A stretch of 64,000 nt of DNA from NCBI GenBank assembly GCA_039196715.1, contig JBCCUP010000011.1:1-64000 (forward strand), read 5' to 3'. This document shows positions 17,403 to 26,740 of this stretch, piece after piece. The notes below the pieces were generated by a model that saw only the letters and a program-made list of their open reading frames with translations, had not been told where the DNA came from and made no database searches. Origin of the DNA: Pseudomonadota bacterium. Lineage in GTDB: Bacteria > Pseudomonadota > Gammaproteobacteria > CALCKW01. The stretch's first letter is position 1. Every line of letters begins with the position of its first letter. The position numbers and the translations under genes were made by a program.

Positions 17403-19037
17403 TCAGTGCGGGTTGATCAGACTGTCCGCGCCCTTCTCGCCGATCATGGTGGTGGCGGCGCAGGTGTTGGAGGAAGTCACGGTCGGCATCACCGAGGCGT
17501 CGATCACCCGCAGGCCGTCGAGTCCGTGCACGCGGAGGTCGGTGTCGACCACGGCGAGCGGGTCGCTGGCCGGGCCGAGCTTGCAGGTGCCGACCAGGTG
17601 GTAGCCGGTGTTGCCGGTCTCGCGCGCGAACTGCAGCAGGGCCTCGCGCGACTGCACGTCGGCACCCGGGACGTCCTCCTGCTCGACGAGCGGGGCAAAA
17701 CCGGGTGAGGCGATGATGCGCCGCACGATCTGCATGCCGTCCACCGCCGCCTGTTGGTCGCGCTCGTCGACGAGGTAGTTCGGTTGCACCGTCGGGGTGT
17801 CGTGCGGGTCGGCCGACCGGATGCGCACGTGGCCGCGGCTGTGCGGCCGTTGCTGGGTGAAGCCGCAGGTCACGGCGGGGACCGTGTCGAGCTCGTAGAC
17901 GCGCCCCGGGCGGTAACTGCCGTGGCTGAACACGAATTGCAGGTCCGGCTGGTCGGTGGCGCTGCCCTGGCCCGAGAGCACGGCCTGCGCGTTCAGAAAG
18001 GCGTAGGCGATCGACGGGCTCCAGGCCAGAATGCTGGGCCGGCCGGCGAGCCATTTCAGGATCTCCGCGCCAAGCCGCCAGCCGGTGCTCTGCTGGTTGA
18101 GCGTCACGTGGTGGGCCTTGAGGCGAATCGCGGCGCGCAGGAAGTAGTGGTCTGAGAAGTTCTCGCCGACGCCCGGCAGGTGGTGCACCACGTCGATGCC
18201 GATTCTCTGCAGGTGGGCGCCGTCGCCCACCCCGGAGCGCTGCAGCAGCGCGGCGCTGTTGACCGTGCCGGCGCACACCAGCACGGCCTGCCGCGCGTGC
18301 AACTGGCGGCGCTCGCCGCCTTGGCTCACCTGAACCCCGGTGGCGCGCTTGCCGTCGAACAGCAGGCGCTCGGCCAGCGTCTCGCGTTCGATCTGCACCC
18401 GGTCTGTCGCGAGCGCGGGCTTCAGAAAACGCGCCGCGACGTTCTCGCGCCGGCCGCGGTGGATGTAGCGCTGGTAGTAGCCGGTGCTGCACTGCACCGC
18501 GCCGTTGTAGTCGGTGTGCGCGGGCGCGTTGGCGAGCGCGGCGACCGCGTCGATGAAGGTGTCGCAAAGCGGGTGGCTCTGCTCGGGCCCGCCGGTGCGC
18601 AGCGGGCCGCTCGCGCCGCGGTACTGCGAGGCCGGGCCGTCGAAGGTCTCGGACTTCCGGAAATAGGGCAAGACATCCTGATAGGACCAGCCCGGGTTGC
18701 CGAGCGACGCCCAGTGGTCGAAATCCGCCGCCTGACCGCGGTTGTAAATCAGGCCGTTGATCGAGGTCGAACCGCCGAGCAGTTTGCCCTGTGGGATGTA
18801 GACGCTGCGGCCGGCGGTGTTCGGCCCGGGCTCCGAGCCGAACTGCCACATCAGTTCGGGCTTCTTGAGGTTGTGGACGAAACCCGCCGGCACGTTGACC
18901 ATCAGGCGGTCGTTGTCGCCGCCCGCCTCGATCACGCAGACGCTGCCGACGTTGGCGTCCGCAAGCCGCGCGGCCACCACCGAGCCGGCGGCGCCGCTGC
19001 CGATCACGAGGTAGTCGAACGTGCTTTCCGGGGGCAT
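17403..19037 (-). CDS. GMC-family FAD oxidoreductase (choline/alcohol dehydrogenase type)
   Basis: The 544-residue flavoprotein starts with the Rossmann motif YLVIGSGAAGSVVAARL, carries the GMC signature KLLGGSTSINGLIYNRG near residue 85, and ends with the catalytic His region GYHLVGTCKLG and the Asn region SSNTCAATTMIGEKGAD. These enzymes oxidise choline, alcohols or sugars at the FAD. The ATG at 19037 is chosen because the FAD motif begins six residues later; a longer in-frame start at 19103 would lie inside the MITE-like repeat. The substrate is not determinable. Confidence 0.9.
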   Translation of the reverse strand: MPPESTFDYLVIGSGAAGSVVAARLADANVGSVCVIEAGGDNDRLMVNVPAGFVHNLKKPELMWQFGSEPGPNTAGRSVYIPQGKLLGGSTSINGLIYNRGQAADFDHWASLGNPGWSYQDVLPYFRKSETFDGPASQYRGASGPLRTGGPEQSHPLCDTFIDAVAALANAPAHTDYNGAVQCSTGYYQRYIHRGRRENVAARFLKPALATDRVQIERETLAERLLFDGKRATGVQVSQGGERRQLHARQAVLVCAGTVNSAALLQRSGVGDGAHLQRIGIDVVHHLPGVGENFSDHYFLRAAIRLKAHHVTLNQQSTGWRLGAEILKWLAGRPSILAWSPSIAYAFLNAQAVLSGQGSATDQPDLQFVFSHGSYRPGRVYELDTVPAVTCGFTQQRPHSRGHVRIRSADPHDTPTVQPNYLVDERDQQAAVDGMQIVRRIIASPGFAPLVEQEDVPGADVQSREALLQFARETGNTGYHLVGTCKLGPASDPLAVVDTDLRVHGLDGLRVIDASVMPTVTSSNTCAATTMIGEKGADSLINPH

Positions 19038-19072
19038 CGGTGTGGACGGGTGCTGGCCTCGCGCGACTATAG

Positions 19073-19258
19073 CAGCCCGTTTAAAATCTACTGCGGGTGT
19101 CAATTACTGCGTTGCTGTCGCTCCGGCGCACCGGCTGCTCGGACCGAGCCTATCTGCCGGTATGCCGTACCATTGATATGTCTCGGCCTCTGCCGGGGCG
19201 CCGGACCGGCTGCTCGCGCCTTGTACTTGACTCCCTCGTTACGATTTTAAACGGGCTG
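19073..19258. mobile_element. MITE-like element with 16-bp terminal inverted repeats
   Basis: CAGCCCGTTTAAAATC at 19073-19088 is matched exactly by its reverse complement at 19243-19258. The tetranucleotide ATAG sits directly outside both ends (19069-19072 and 19259-19262) as a probable target-site duplication. The 186-bp interior has no convincing gene and contains a partly repeated ACCGGCTGCTCG motif. Perfect terminal inverted repeats, direct flanking repeats and no transposase are the hallmarks of a miniature inverted-repeat element moved in trans. It sits between two divergent genes. Confidence 0.7.
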
Positions 19259-19335
19259 ATAGCACCGGGTGCGTGGTGGCCCGGTGTGCGCGGGGCTATT
19301 CTTGGATGGTTCCTTGCTCAACCGGGTTGCCCGCC

Positions 19336-20433
19336 ATGCGCATCACGCAGGCCAGTGTGTTCAGGCAGTTCCAGCCCTTCGCTGCCGGGCCCTACGTGTG
19401 CCGCGGCCACACCGAGGACGGCTTTGATTCCACGCTTGTCAAAATCGAGACCGACACTGGTTTGGTCGGCTGGGGCGAAGTGGCGCCGCTTGGGCTGTTC
19501 TATTCGGACGCGTTCGCCGGCGGGGCGCGGTCCGGGCTCGCCGAACTGTTGCCGCGGTTGATCGGCGAGGACCCGCGCCAGCTCGCCCGGCTCAACGCGC
19601 GTATGGACGACCTGCTGGCCGGCCACCCCTACGTCAAGACGCCGGTCGACATGGCCTGCTGGGACCTCCTCGGCAAGGTCAGCGGGCTGCCGGTCGCAGA
19701 GCTCACCGGCGGGCGCTTTGGCGACACGGTGCCGCTCTACCGCTCGGTCTCGCAGGCCGAGCCCGACGCCATGGCCGCGCAGGCGCGGGCCTTTGTGCAG
19801 GCCGGGTACCGGCGCATCCAGGTGAAGGTGGGCGACGACCCGCTCGATGACGCGGAGCGGGTACACGCGGTGCGCGCCGCCGTCGGCGCCGACGTGTTGC
19901 TGCTCGCCGACGCCAACGCCGCCTGGACGGCCGACGATGCGCTGCGCTTCGTGCAGAAGCTCGGCGGCCTCGACTACTACCTCGAACAGCCTTGCCGCAG
20001 CCTGGCCGACAACGCCGCGGTGCGCCGGCACACACGCCAGCCGATGATCCTCGACGAGTCGATCACGTCGCTCGACGACCTGCTCGCAGCCCACCAGCTC
20101 GGCGTGCCGAACGGCATCACGCTGAAACTGGCGCGTGTCGGCGGGCTGTCGGCGGCGCGGCTCATCCGCGACGTCGCGGTGCGCCTCGGGCTGCGGGTGT
20201 GCATCGAGGACACCGGTGGCAGCGACGTTGACACCGCCGCGACTGCCCACCTGATGCTCTCGACGCCGGGGGCCAACCGCTTCCACACGGTGGACTTCAT
20301 GAACTGGGTGACGGTGTCGAACGCGACCGGCATGCCGCCGGCGCACGACGGCCACCTTGCCGCGCCACGTGGGCCGGGGCTCGGCTTGCACGTGCTCGAA
20401 GACGTTCTCGAACCGCTTGCGGTTTACGCGTAG
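19336..20433 (+). CDS. Enolase-superfamily enzyme (mandelate racemase/muconate lactonizing type)
   Basis: The 365-residue enzyme has the capping domain followed by a TIM barrel with the metal ligands in ADANAAW, the EQPC Glu and LDESI. The lysine pair of the MLE subgroup is suggested by IQVKVGDD near residue 162 and TLKLARVGG near residue 262. Related enzymes include cis-3-hydroxyproline dehydratase and hydroxyproline-betaine epimerase; I cannot decide between them. The ATG at 19336 gives the normal family N-terminus MRITQASVF. Its 3' end overlaps the convergent fusion gene by 10 bases. Confidence 0.85.
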   Translation: MRITQASVFRQFQPFAAGPYVCRGHTEDGFDSTLVKIETDTGLVGWGEVAPLGLFYSDAFAGGARSGLAELLPRLIGEDPRQLARLNARMDDLLAGHPYVKTPVDMACWDLLGKVSGLPVAELTGGRFGDTVPLYRSVSQAEPDAMAAQARAFVQAGYRRIQVKVGDDPLDDAERVHAVRAAVGADVLLLADANAAWTADDALRFVQKLGGLDYYLEQPCRSLADNAAVRRHTRQPMILDESITSLDDLLAAHQLGVPNGITLKLARVGGLSAARLIRDVAVRLGLRVCIEDTGGSDVDTAATAHLMLSTPGANRFHTVDFMNWVTVSNATGMPPAHDGHLAAPRGPGLGLHVLEDVLEPLAVYA

Positions 20434-23400
20434 CGCGCCGCCTCACCCAGCACGCTGTCCAGCACCGTCAGCAGCATGTCGGCGTCGTCGGCCTCGAAGG
20501 TGAGCGGCGGGCGGATCTTCAGGATGTTGCCGTGCGGCCCCTCGCTGCCGATCAGGATGCGGTGGTCGCGCAGGCGGTTCTTCACGTAGGTGCAGAGCGC
20601 GGTGGCTTCGCTGCCGTCGGCGTTGGCGAGGTCGACGCCGATGAAGAGGCCGAGGCCCCGCACATCGCTGATGGCGACGTGTTGCCCTTGCAGTTCCTCA
20701 AGGCCTGCCAGCAGGTGCGCCCCCACCCGCTCGGCGTTGGCCTGCAGGCCTTCCTCGTCGACGATGTCGAGCACGGCTTTGCCGAGGCGGCAGGACAGCG
20801 TCGAGCCGCCGAAGGTCGAGAAGAATTCGATGCCGTTGTCGAAGGCCTCGGCGATGGCGCGGGTGGTCACGACCGCACCGATCGGGTGGCCGTTGCCGAG
20901 CGGTTTGCCGAGCACCACGATGTCGGGGGTGGCGCCCTGCTGCTCGAACCCGAAGTAGTCCGCGCCGAGCCGGCCGAGCCCGGTCTGCACTTCGTCGGCG
21001 ATGCACACCCCGCCCGCCGCACGGACCCTTTCGTACACCGCTGCGAGGTAACCCGGCGGCGGGATGATCTGGCCACCGACCGAAGGGAAGGTCTCGGCGA
21101 TGAAACCCGCCAGGCCGTGCGCGCTGTCGCGCAGCCGCGCGATGGCGGGGTCGACGAGCTCGGCGAAGCGCTGCGCCCGGTTGGGGTCGTCGCGCGTGAA
21201 GCGGCCGCGGTGGTCGTCGGCAACGTCAACCAGCTCGACCCAGTCGGCCTGGCCGACGCCGTTCGGCTTGTTGAACTTGTAGGCGGAGATGTCGATCGCG
21301 CCGGTGGTGTTGCCGTGGTAGCCGTGATCGGGTGTGACCATGCCGCGGGCGCCGGTCGCGGCACGCGCGAGGCGCAGCGCGAGTTCGTTGGCCTCGCTCC
21401 CCGAGTTGACGAAGAAGCAGACCTCGAAGCGCTCCGGCAGTTTGGCGAGCAGCGTGTCGGCAAAGGCGTTTTGCGCCGGGTGCAGATAGCGCGTGTTGGT
21501 GTTGACGCGCTTCAGCTGGTCGGCGGCGATCGCCTGCAGGCGGGGGTGTGCGTGGCCGACGTGCGGCACGTTGTTGTAGGCGTCGAGGTACGGGCGGCCC
21601 CACGCGTCGAAGAGGTGGTGGCGCCAGCCGCGCACCAGCATGAGCGGGTCGCGGTAGCTCAGGCGCAGGTTGCCGGCATAGTGGGCCCGGCGTGTGGCCA
21701 GCACGTCTGCGGTGTCGGTCGGTTGGAAACGGACACGGTCGTCCGGCAGGTTCAGCAGCGCCGCCGGGTTCGGGCAGACGGCGCGCCAGAAGGCCATGTC
21801 GTCCGGGTCGCCGACACCGGGCCAGTCGGCCTCGATGCCCTCGGTGGTCATCGCGAGTTGGAAGTGCACGTGTGGCGCCCAGCCGCCGTTCTGGCTCGGG
21901 CCGCCGAGGCGGCAGAAGGCCTCGCCTTCTGCAACCGTGTCACCTGGCGTGATTCGCTCGAGAAATTCGGGGTCGAGGTGGCCGTAGAGCGTGTAGAAGG
22001 GGTCGCCGCCCGGCGTGCGGTGCGCGAGGATGATCGTGCCACCGTAGTCGAGGTGGCCGCCGCGGTACTCGGCGACGAACACCGTGCCGGCGAGCGGGGC
22101 GTGCAATGGCCGGCCTGCCGGGGCGAAAGCGTCCACCGCGAGGTGCACAGTGCGGCGGTTGCTCGCCTTCCAGGGGCCGTTCCGGAACGCGGTGTCGGTG
22201 TAGATCAGGCGCGGCTCGTGGTAGTAGCCGAGCCAGGTGCGACCGGCGTTGTCGAACTCGGCGCCGATGCGGGCGGCTTCGGCGATCGGCAGGTCAAACG
22301 GGTTCTGTGGGCAGGTAGCGTCTTCGACCGAGAGCGGGCCGAGCGGTGCATTCGAGAGGTCTTCGCCCATCAGCGGCGCGAACTGCCCGCGCCGGCTGTC
22401 TAGCCACGCGCACACGCGGTCGGCGCCGTCGACCACGGGCAGGCCACACGCGGCGCGCAGGCGGGCCGCGAGCAGGCCGGCGTGCACCCGGGGGCCTTCG
22501 AGGAAACGCCAGGCCGGCGCCTGCGACACCGTGATGTACGGGTCGTCGGGGTCGGCCGCGGCCATCAGCGTGGAGTTGACCACACTGACCGCGAGCCGCA
22601 TGCGCAGCAGCGGCCAGAGCAGGTCGAGCTCGGCGGCGTGCAGCGGGTAGGCGCGGTGGTAGCCCGCGACCAGCGCTTCGAGGGCCCGCTCGGGCGCCGG
22701 GTGGTCGAGCACGGTGTAGGCCGCAGCGATCGCGAGGTCGCAGATGCGGGGCGTGCGGCAGAGGTCGCCGAGGTCGATCAGGCCCGAGACGGTGAGCGGC
22801 GTGTTCAGGCCGCCGTCGACCAGCAGGTTGTGGTCGTTGGCGTCGTTGTGCGCCGCTTGCCTCGGCAGCGCGGCCAGCGCGGGCTGCACGGCGGCGAACG
22901 CGGCGCAGACGCCGTCGATCAGCGTGCGCCGCGCGGGGTCGGTGATGCAAGCGAGCTCGGCCTCGATCCAACGGCCCTGCACCAGGTCCCATTTGAACAC
23001 GCGGTCGAGGCCGGCGTGCTCGAAGCCCGCGAGTGCGCGCGCCGCGCCACCGAGCACCTCGCCAACCGCGTCGATCACGGCCGGGGTTTTCGGGGCTGCG
23101 TCGGCGTAGACGTGGCCGGGCAGACGACTCAATAGCCACACCAGCCGGTCAGTGCCGTCCGCGTCCGGCACCGTTTCCAGCGTCTCGCCTACCCGCGACG
23201 GGATGACCCGGGGGCAGGGCACGGTCGGCGCCCGCTCGGCGATGTGGGTGAGCGCCCGCACTTGCATATCAACCAGCGTCGCGTCGCAGCCGGCGCGCAT
23301 CACCTTCATCACGTAGCCCGAGCCGTCAGCAGTCTCCGCGAGCAGGTTCAGGTCGTACTCGCCGTCGAGTGGGGTCAGCGTGGCGTCGAGGCCCCAGTGG

Positions 23401-23447
23401 GTCTGGAGCGCGTTGCGCCAGTGGGCGTCAAGGGCGGTCGAAGGCAT
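20424..23447 (-). CDS. Fusion: APH-type kinase, M23 peptidase-like domain, class III PLP aminotransferase/phospho-lyase
   Basis: The 1007-residue protein has three domains. Residues ~20-330 are an aminoglycoside/hydroxylysine-kinase-like fold with the catalytic HNDANDHN loop near 200. Residues ~400-570 resemble an M23/LytM beta-fold, with LYGHLDPEF and HVHFQL. Residues ~600-1007 are a class III PLP enzyme with EANELALRLARAATGARG, DEVQTGLGR and the PLP lysine in VVLGKPLGNG near 850. In animals a hydroxylysine/ethanolamine kinase and a class III phospho-lyase act in sequence, so this protein may phosphorylate an amino alcohol and then eliminate phosphate and ammonia. That function is inference; the role of the middle domain is unknown. 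The ATG at 23447 fits the start of the kinase fold. Confidence 0.88.
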   Translation of the reverse strand: MPSTALDAHWRNALQTHWGLDATLTPLDGEYDLNLLAETADGSGYVMKVMRAGCDATLVDMQVRALTHIAERAPTVPCPRVIPSRVGETLETVPDADGTDRLVWLLSRLPGHVYADAAPKTPAVIDAVGEVLGGAARALAGFEHAGLDRVFKWDLVQGRWIEAELACITDPARRTLIDGVCAAFAAVQPALAALPRQAAHNDANDHNLLVDGGLNTPLTVSGLIDLGDLCRTPRICDLAIAAAYTVLDHPAPERALEALVAGYHRAYPLHAAELDLLWPLLRMRLAVSVVNSTLMAAADPDDPYITVSQAPAWRFLEGPRVHAGLLAARLRAACGLPVVDGADRVCAWLDSRRGQFAPLMGEDLSNAPLGPLSVEDATCPQNPFDLPIAEAARIGAEFDNAGRTWLGYYHEPRLIYTDTAFRNGPWKASNRRTVHLAVDAFAPAGRPLHAPLAGTVFVAEYRGGHLDYGGTIILAHRTPGGDPFYTLYGHLDPEFLERITPGDTVAEGEAFCRLGGPSQNGGWAPHVHFQLAMTTEGIEADWPGVGDPDDMAFWRAVCPNPAALLNLPDDRVRFQPTDTADVLATRRAHYAGNLRLSYRDPLMLVRGWRHHLFDAWGRPYLDAYNNVPHVGHAHPRLQAIAADQLKRVNTNTRYLHPAQNAFADTLLAKLPERFEVCFFVNSGSEANELALRLARAATGARGMVTPDHGYHGNTTGAIDISAYKFNKPNGVGQADWVELVDVADDHRGRFTRDDPNRAQRFAELVDPAIARLRDSAHGLAGFIAETFPSVGGQIIPPPGYLAAVYERVRAAGGVCIADEVQTGLGRLGADYFGFEQQGATPDIVVLGKPLGNGHPIGAVVTTRAIAEAFDNGIEFFSTFGGSTLSCRLGKAVLDIVDEEGLQANAERVGAHLLAGLEELQGQHVAISDVRGLGLFIGVDLANADGSEATALCTYVKNRLRDHRILIGSEGPHGNILKIRPPLTFEADDADMLLTVLDSVLGEAARYA

Positions 23448-23552
23448 GGGCAGGCAGTGGGTGAGCGGTGGCAGAAGACTATGGTCGGGCACACGGGCGC
23501 GCGGCACAAGGTGTATGCCCGCTTCGCGTGGGTGTGCCGTGCAGGCAGCAGC

Positions 23553-25589
23553 TCAGGCGCAGCGCTGGCTCGGCAGGCGACTCAGCAGGGCGCAGAAGCT
23601 CTCGAAGGGCACAGGCTTCGAGAAAAGAAAACCCTGGTACTCGTGGCAGGCGTAGCCGCGCAGTGCGGCGAGTTGCTCTTCGGTCTCCACGCCCTCGGCG
23701 ACGACGTCGAGCTTGAAGAGCGTCGCCATCGAGACGATCAGCTCGATGATCGGTTGCGCGGTCTCGAGTGACTGGATGAACGAGCGGTCGATCTTCAGAC
23801 AGCGCAGCGGGTAGCGGTGGAGGTAGGCGAGGTTGGAGTAGCCGGTGCCGAAATCGTCGATGGCGATGCGAAAGCCGTGGTCGACCAGCGCGTTCAGCTT
23901 GGCGATGGTGTCCGTGTCGTGGCCGAGCAGCACCGACTCGGTGATCTCGAGTTCGATGCGGTCGATGTCACCGCCCTCGGCCGCGACGATCGCGAGCAGG
24001 TCGGCGACCAACGTGTCCTCGCCGAACTGCAACGGTGAGAGGTTGACCGACACGCGCAGGTCGTGGCCCTGCGCGGCCCACGCACGTTGGGCGCGCACGG
24101 AATGCCGGAACACGACCTTGCCCAGTTGGCCGATCAGCCCCGAGGCTTCGCAGACCGGAATGAACACGTCCGGGGGCACCAGCCCACGGGCCGGATGTTG
24201 CCAGCGCACCAGGGCTTCGGCGCCGCTTATCGTGTTGCTCTGCACATTCACACGCGGTTGGAAGTGCGTGACGAGCTGGTCGTCGGCGAGCGCGGTCTTG
24301 AGTTCGCTCTCGAGCGTCAGGCGCGATTCGATCGCGACGCTCAGTTCCTGGGTGAAAAAGGAGTAGTCGTTTCGGCCGTTTTCCTTCGCGTGGTACATCG
24401 CGAGGTCGGCGTGGCGAAGCAGCGCGTTGATGTTGCGGCCGTGCTGCGGAAAGAGGCTGACGCCGATAGACGGTGTGACGCTGACCTTGCGCTGGTGTAG
24501 CGCGATCGGTTGCGCGGTGATGGCGCGAACACGCTCGATGATCTCGAGCACCGCGCCGGCGCTCTCGATCGGGCCGAGCAGCAGCAGAAACTCGTCGCCG
24601 CCGAGCCGTGCAACGGCGTCCGACTTGCGGACGGTCGCTTGCAGGCGCTTCGCCACGACAACCAGCAACTCGTCGCCGGCGTTGTGGCCGAGTGAATCGT
24701 TGATGTCCTTGAAGTGGTCCAGATCGATGAAGATGATCGCGCCTTCCTGACCGGTCGCGAGCAGCTGATCGATGCGGTTCTGGAAGGCGACCGAGACGTG
24801 GTTGCGGTTGGGCAGTTTGGTCAGCGTGTCGTGCTCGGCGAGGAACTGCGCCCGCTCTTCGGTGGCCTTGAGGCGCGAGACGTCGACTTCGCTGATCAAC
24901 CAGGCGCGTTCGCCGGATACCGCGTCGAGGCAGCGCCGTGCGTTGATGTCGTGCCAGCTTTGACCTTCATTGGTGTGGACCGGCGCAACGGTGGTGATCT
25001 CGTCTTCGTGCGCCTGAGTCAATAACTGCAAGGTCGATCGATCGGCGAAGTGCTCGCCAAGCGTCTCGTTCGCGTGGCTGACTTTGCTGCGTGCGGCGGG
25101 GTTGCGGTAGAGCGGCAGTCCCTGGGCCGAGAACAGGGTGATCATCACCGAGGTGTGCAACAGCGCCTCGGCGCTGCGCAAGGCTTCGGCGTCGAGCGCT
25201 TCACGCATGTCGACCTCGCAAAACATTGCCATGCGCCCGTCGTCCAGCTCGATGCCGCTGAACACCACATCGACCGTGCGCGGTTCGCCGCCGGGGTAGA
25301 GCGTCCACACCTCCTGAAACTGGCTGGTGGTGTCGGCCTCGAAATCCGCCTGGTACTGGCGCAGGCGCGTGGCCACGGTCTCGGTCATGTCCACGCCCAT
25401 GTCGCGCGACATCAGCTCGCTGAGCGAATCGGCCTGCCAGAGCGGCAGGCAGCTCGTGTTGCCCCAGCAGACGTGCGCCCGGTCGATGTCGAACACCCAG
25501 ACCGGCCGGCGCAAGCGCTCCATGTCCTTGAGGCGCTTGGCCAGCGTGGGGTAGGGGTCGGTCATCTCGGGCTCGGTGCGCGTGGGCAT
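23553..25589 (-). CDS. c-di-GMP signalling protein: PAS-like sensor, GGDEF and EAL
   Basis: The protein of about 678 residues has one or two PAS-like sensor segments (residues ~20-225), a GGDEF domain and an EAL domain. The cyclase motif ARLGGDEF is intact and preceded by RKSD, the product-inhibition I-site. The phosphodiesterase motifs GAEALVRW, ELEITES, DDFGTGYS and EGVET are intact, so both activities are possible. No membrane segment or signal peptide is seen, so it is probably cytoplasmic. An alternative ATG lies at 25565, eight codons in; neither has a strong ribosome binding site. Confidence 0.92.
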   Translation of the reverse strand: MPTRTEPEMTDPYPTLAKRLKDMERLRRPVWVFDIDRAHVCWGNTSCLPLWQADSLSELMSRDMGVDMTETVATRLRQYQADFEADTTSQFQEVWTLYPGGEPRTVDVVFSGIELDDGRMAMFCEVDMREALDAEALRSAEALLHTSVMITLFSAQGLPLYRNPAARSKVSHANETLGEHFADRSTLQLLTQAHEDEITTVAPVHTNEGQSWHDINARRCLDAVSGERAWLISEVDVSRLKATEERAQFLAEHDTLTKLPNRNHVSVAFQNRIDQLLATGQEGAIIFIDLDHFKDINDSLGHNAGDELLVVVAKRLQATVRKSDAVARLGGDEFLLLLGPIESAGAVLEIIERVRAITAQPIALHQRKVSVTPSIGVSLFPQHGRNINALLRHADLAMYHAKENGRNDYSFFTQELSVAIESRLTLESELKTALADDQLVTHFQPRVNVQSNTISGAEALVRWQHPARGLVPPDVFIPVCEASGLIGQLGKVVFRHSVRAQRAWAAQGHDLRVSVNLSPLQFGEDTLVADLLAIVAAEGGDIDRIELEITESVLLGHDTDTIAKLNALVDHGFRIAIDDFGTGYSNLAYLHRYPLRCLKIDRSFIQSLETAQPIIELIVSMATLFKLDVVAEGVETEEQLAALRGYACHEYQGFLFSKPVPFESFCALLSRLPSQRCA

Positions 25590-25617
25590 GGCCGGGTGCG
25601 TCGTGTGGCGGTGGCCG

Positions 25618-26265
25618 TCAGGCTGCGAGGTCGATGTCGTTGCCGTTCAGCAGCACGCCGATGTCGAGGTAGCCCGGCTGCACCGTGACGCGCTCGATCC
25701 ACGCACTCACGTGCGGGTAGTCCGCGAGCCTGAACCCGCCCTCGTCAGCGAGGTGGGTGTAGCCAAACACGGCGATGTCGGCAACGCTGTAGCCGTAGTC
25801 GGTGACGAAGTCGCGGCCGTTGAGGTAGTGGTCGAGCACCGTGAGGGCGGCGTCGCCGCGTTCTTGCCACACCGGCAGCATGTGCTTTTGGTCCTTGCCG
25901 AGCTCAGGTGCTATTGCGGTGAAGAAGCGCCGCGGCGAGATGTTCGCTTCGAGCGCGGTCTGCTCGAAGTTCATCCAGCGCACCGCTTGCGCGCGGGTGA
26001 GTGCGGTGTCCGGCATGAGCGTGGTGCCTTCGGCGAGATACCAGGCGATGGCGTTGGACTCGCCGAGGCCGGTGCCGTCAGGCAACACCATGAACGGCAC
26101 CGCGCCGAGCGGGTTGATTGCGAGAAAGGCGGGTTGCTGGGTCTCGCCTGCGAGCACGTCGAGGTACTCGATGTGGCAGTCGATCCCGAGCTGACTCGCG
26201 ACCAACATGGGTTTGATGCTGTTGCCCGAGCCCTGAGTCAAATACAAGCGTGGTGCAGATGTCAT
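25618..26265 (-). CDS. Glutathione S-transferase family protein
   Basis: The 215-residue protein has the thioredoxin-like N-terminal domain with the cis-proline loop GAVPFMVLPDG and the GLGESNAIAWYL segment that binds the gamma-glutamyl part of glutathione, then an all-helical C-terminal domain (FVTDYGYSVADIAVFGYTH). The start is supported by AAGGAGGA nine bases upstream. Bacterial members of this type conjugate or isomerise small electrophiles; the substrate is not known. It stands alone downstream of a 475-bp gap. Confidence 0.9.
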   Translation of the reverse strand: MTSAPRLYLTQGSGNSIKPMLVASQLGIDCHIEYLDVLAGETQQPAFLAINPLGAVPFMVLPDGTGLGESNAIAWYLAEGTTLMPDTALTRAQAVRWMNFEQTALEANISPRRFFTAIAPELGKDQKHMLPVWQERGDAALTVLDHYLNGRDFVTDYGYSVADIAVFGYTHLADEGGFRLADYPHVSAWIERVTVQPGYLDIGVLLNGNDIDLAA

Positions 26266-26740
26266 GCGCGGTGTCCTCCTTCCCTGGACGGTGGCGTGTG
26301 GGGCGCTCCGTGCCCCACCGTTCTGACGTACACTTTCTGTGCCGTTCGAACACTAATCAAATCAGGCAGATGAACGCGGCACGCACGCACAGACGACTGT
26401 GGATGAACACGGCCTCTCAGTCATCGGCACGTAATACAGCCCTGGCTAAACGCCGTGCGAGCGTCCGGTTTTTCTGTGCAATCGTGCGGAGGCCGGCGGT
26501 TGTCACGAAAGTGTTGGTTGGCTAGGCTACCGGACGATTGCCCGGCCACACCCGCAGGGCACAGGCTGCCCGCAATCAACAGATCAACAGGAGGCACCAA
26601 CCCCCTCACACCCTGACCCACTCTGCCGCGCGGGCAGGCGTTCGGTTCACCGACAACGCACCACGGACTGGGCGTCGTCGGGAAGCACACCGACAGAGGC
26701 GCTGTCCTTCGCGCACAACAGCTCTATCAAGGATGAGATC
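26266..26740. other. Intergenic region with possible promoter for the methyltransferase gene
   Basis: No coding sequence is supported in these 475 bases; the short open frames lack family resemblance and ribosome sites. TTGTCA at 26500-26505 and TAGGCT at 26523-26528, spaced by 17 bases, could be a sigma-70 promoter reading right. That would give the methyltransferase transcript a leader of about 200 bases. The other half probably holds the promoter of the divergent glutathione transferase gene. Confidence 0.35.

Noticed and set aside
18180-19250. Plus-strand frame spanning the GMC gene and the MITE-like element
   Set aside because: Composition of a shadow frame; the opposite strand has all GMC motifs.
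20532-22403. Long open frame antisense to the fusion gene
   Set aside because: Low-complexity Val/Gly/Arg-rich shadow of a clear PLP-enzyme coding sequence.
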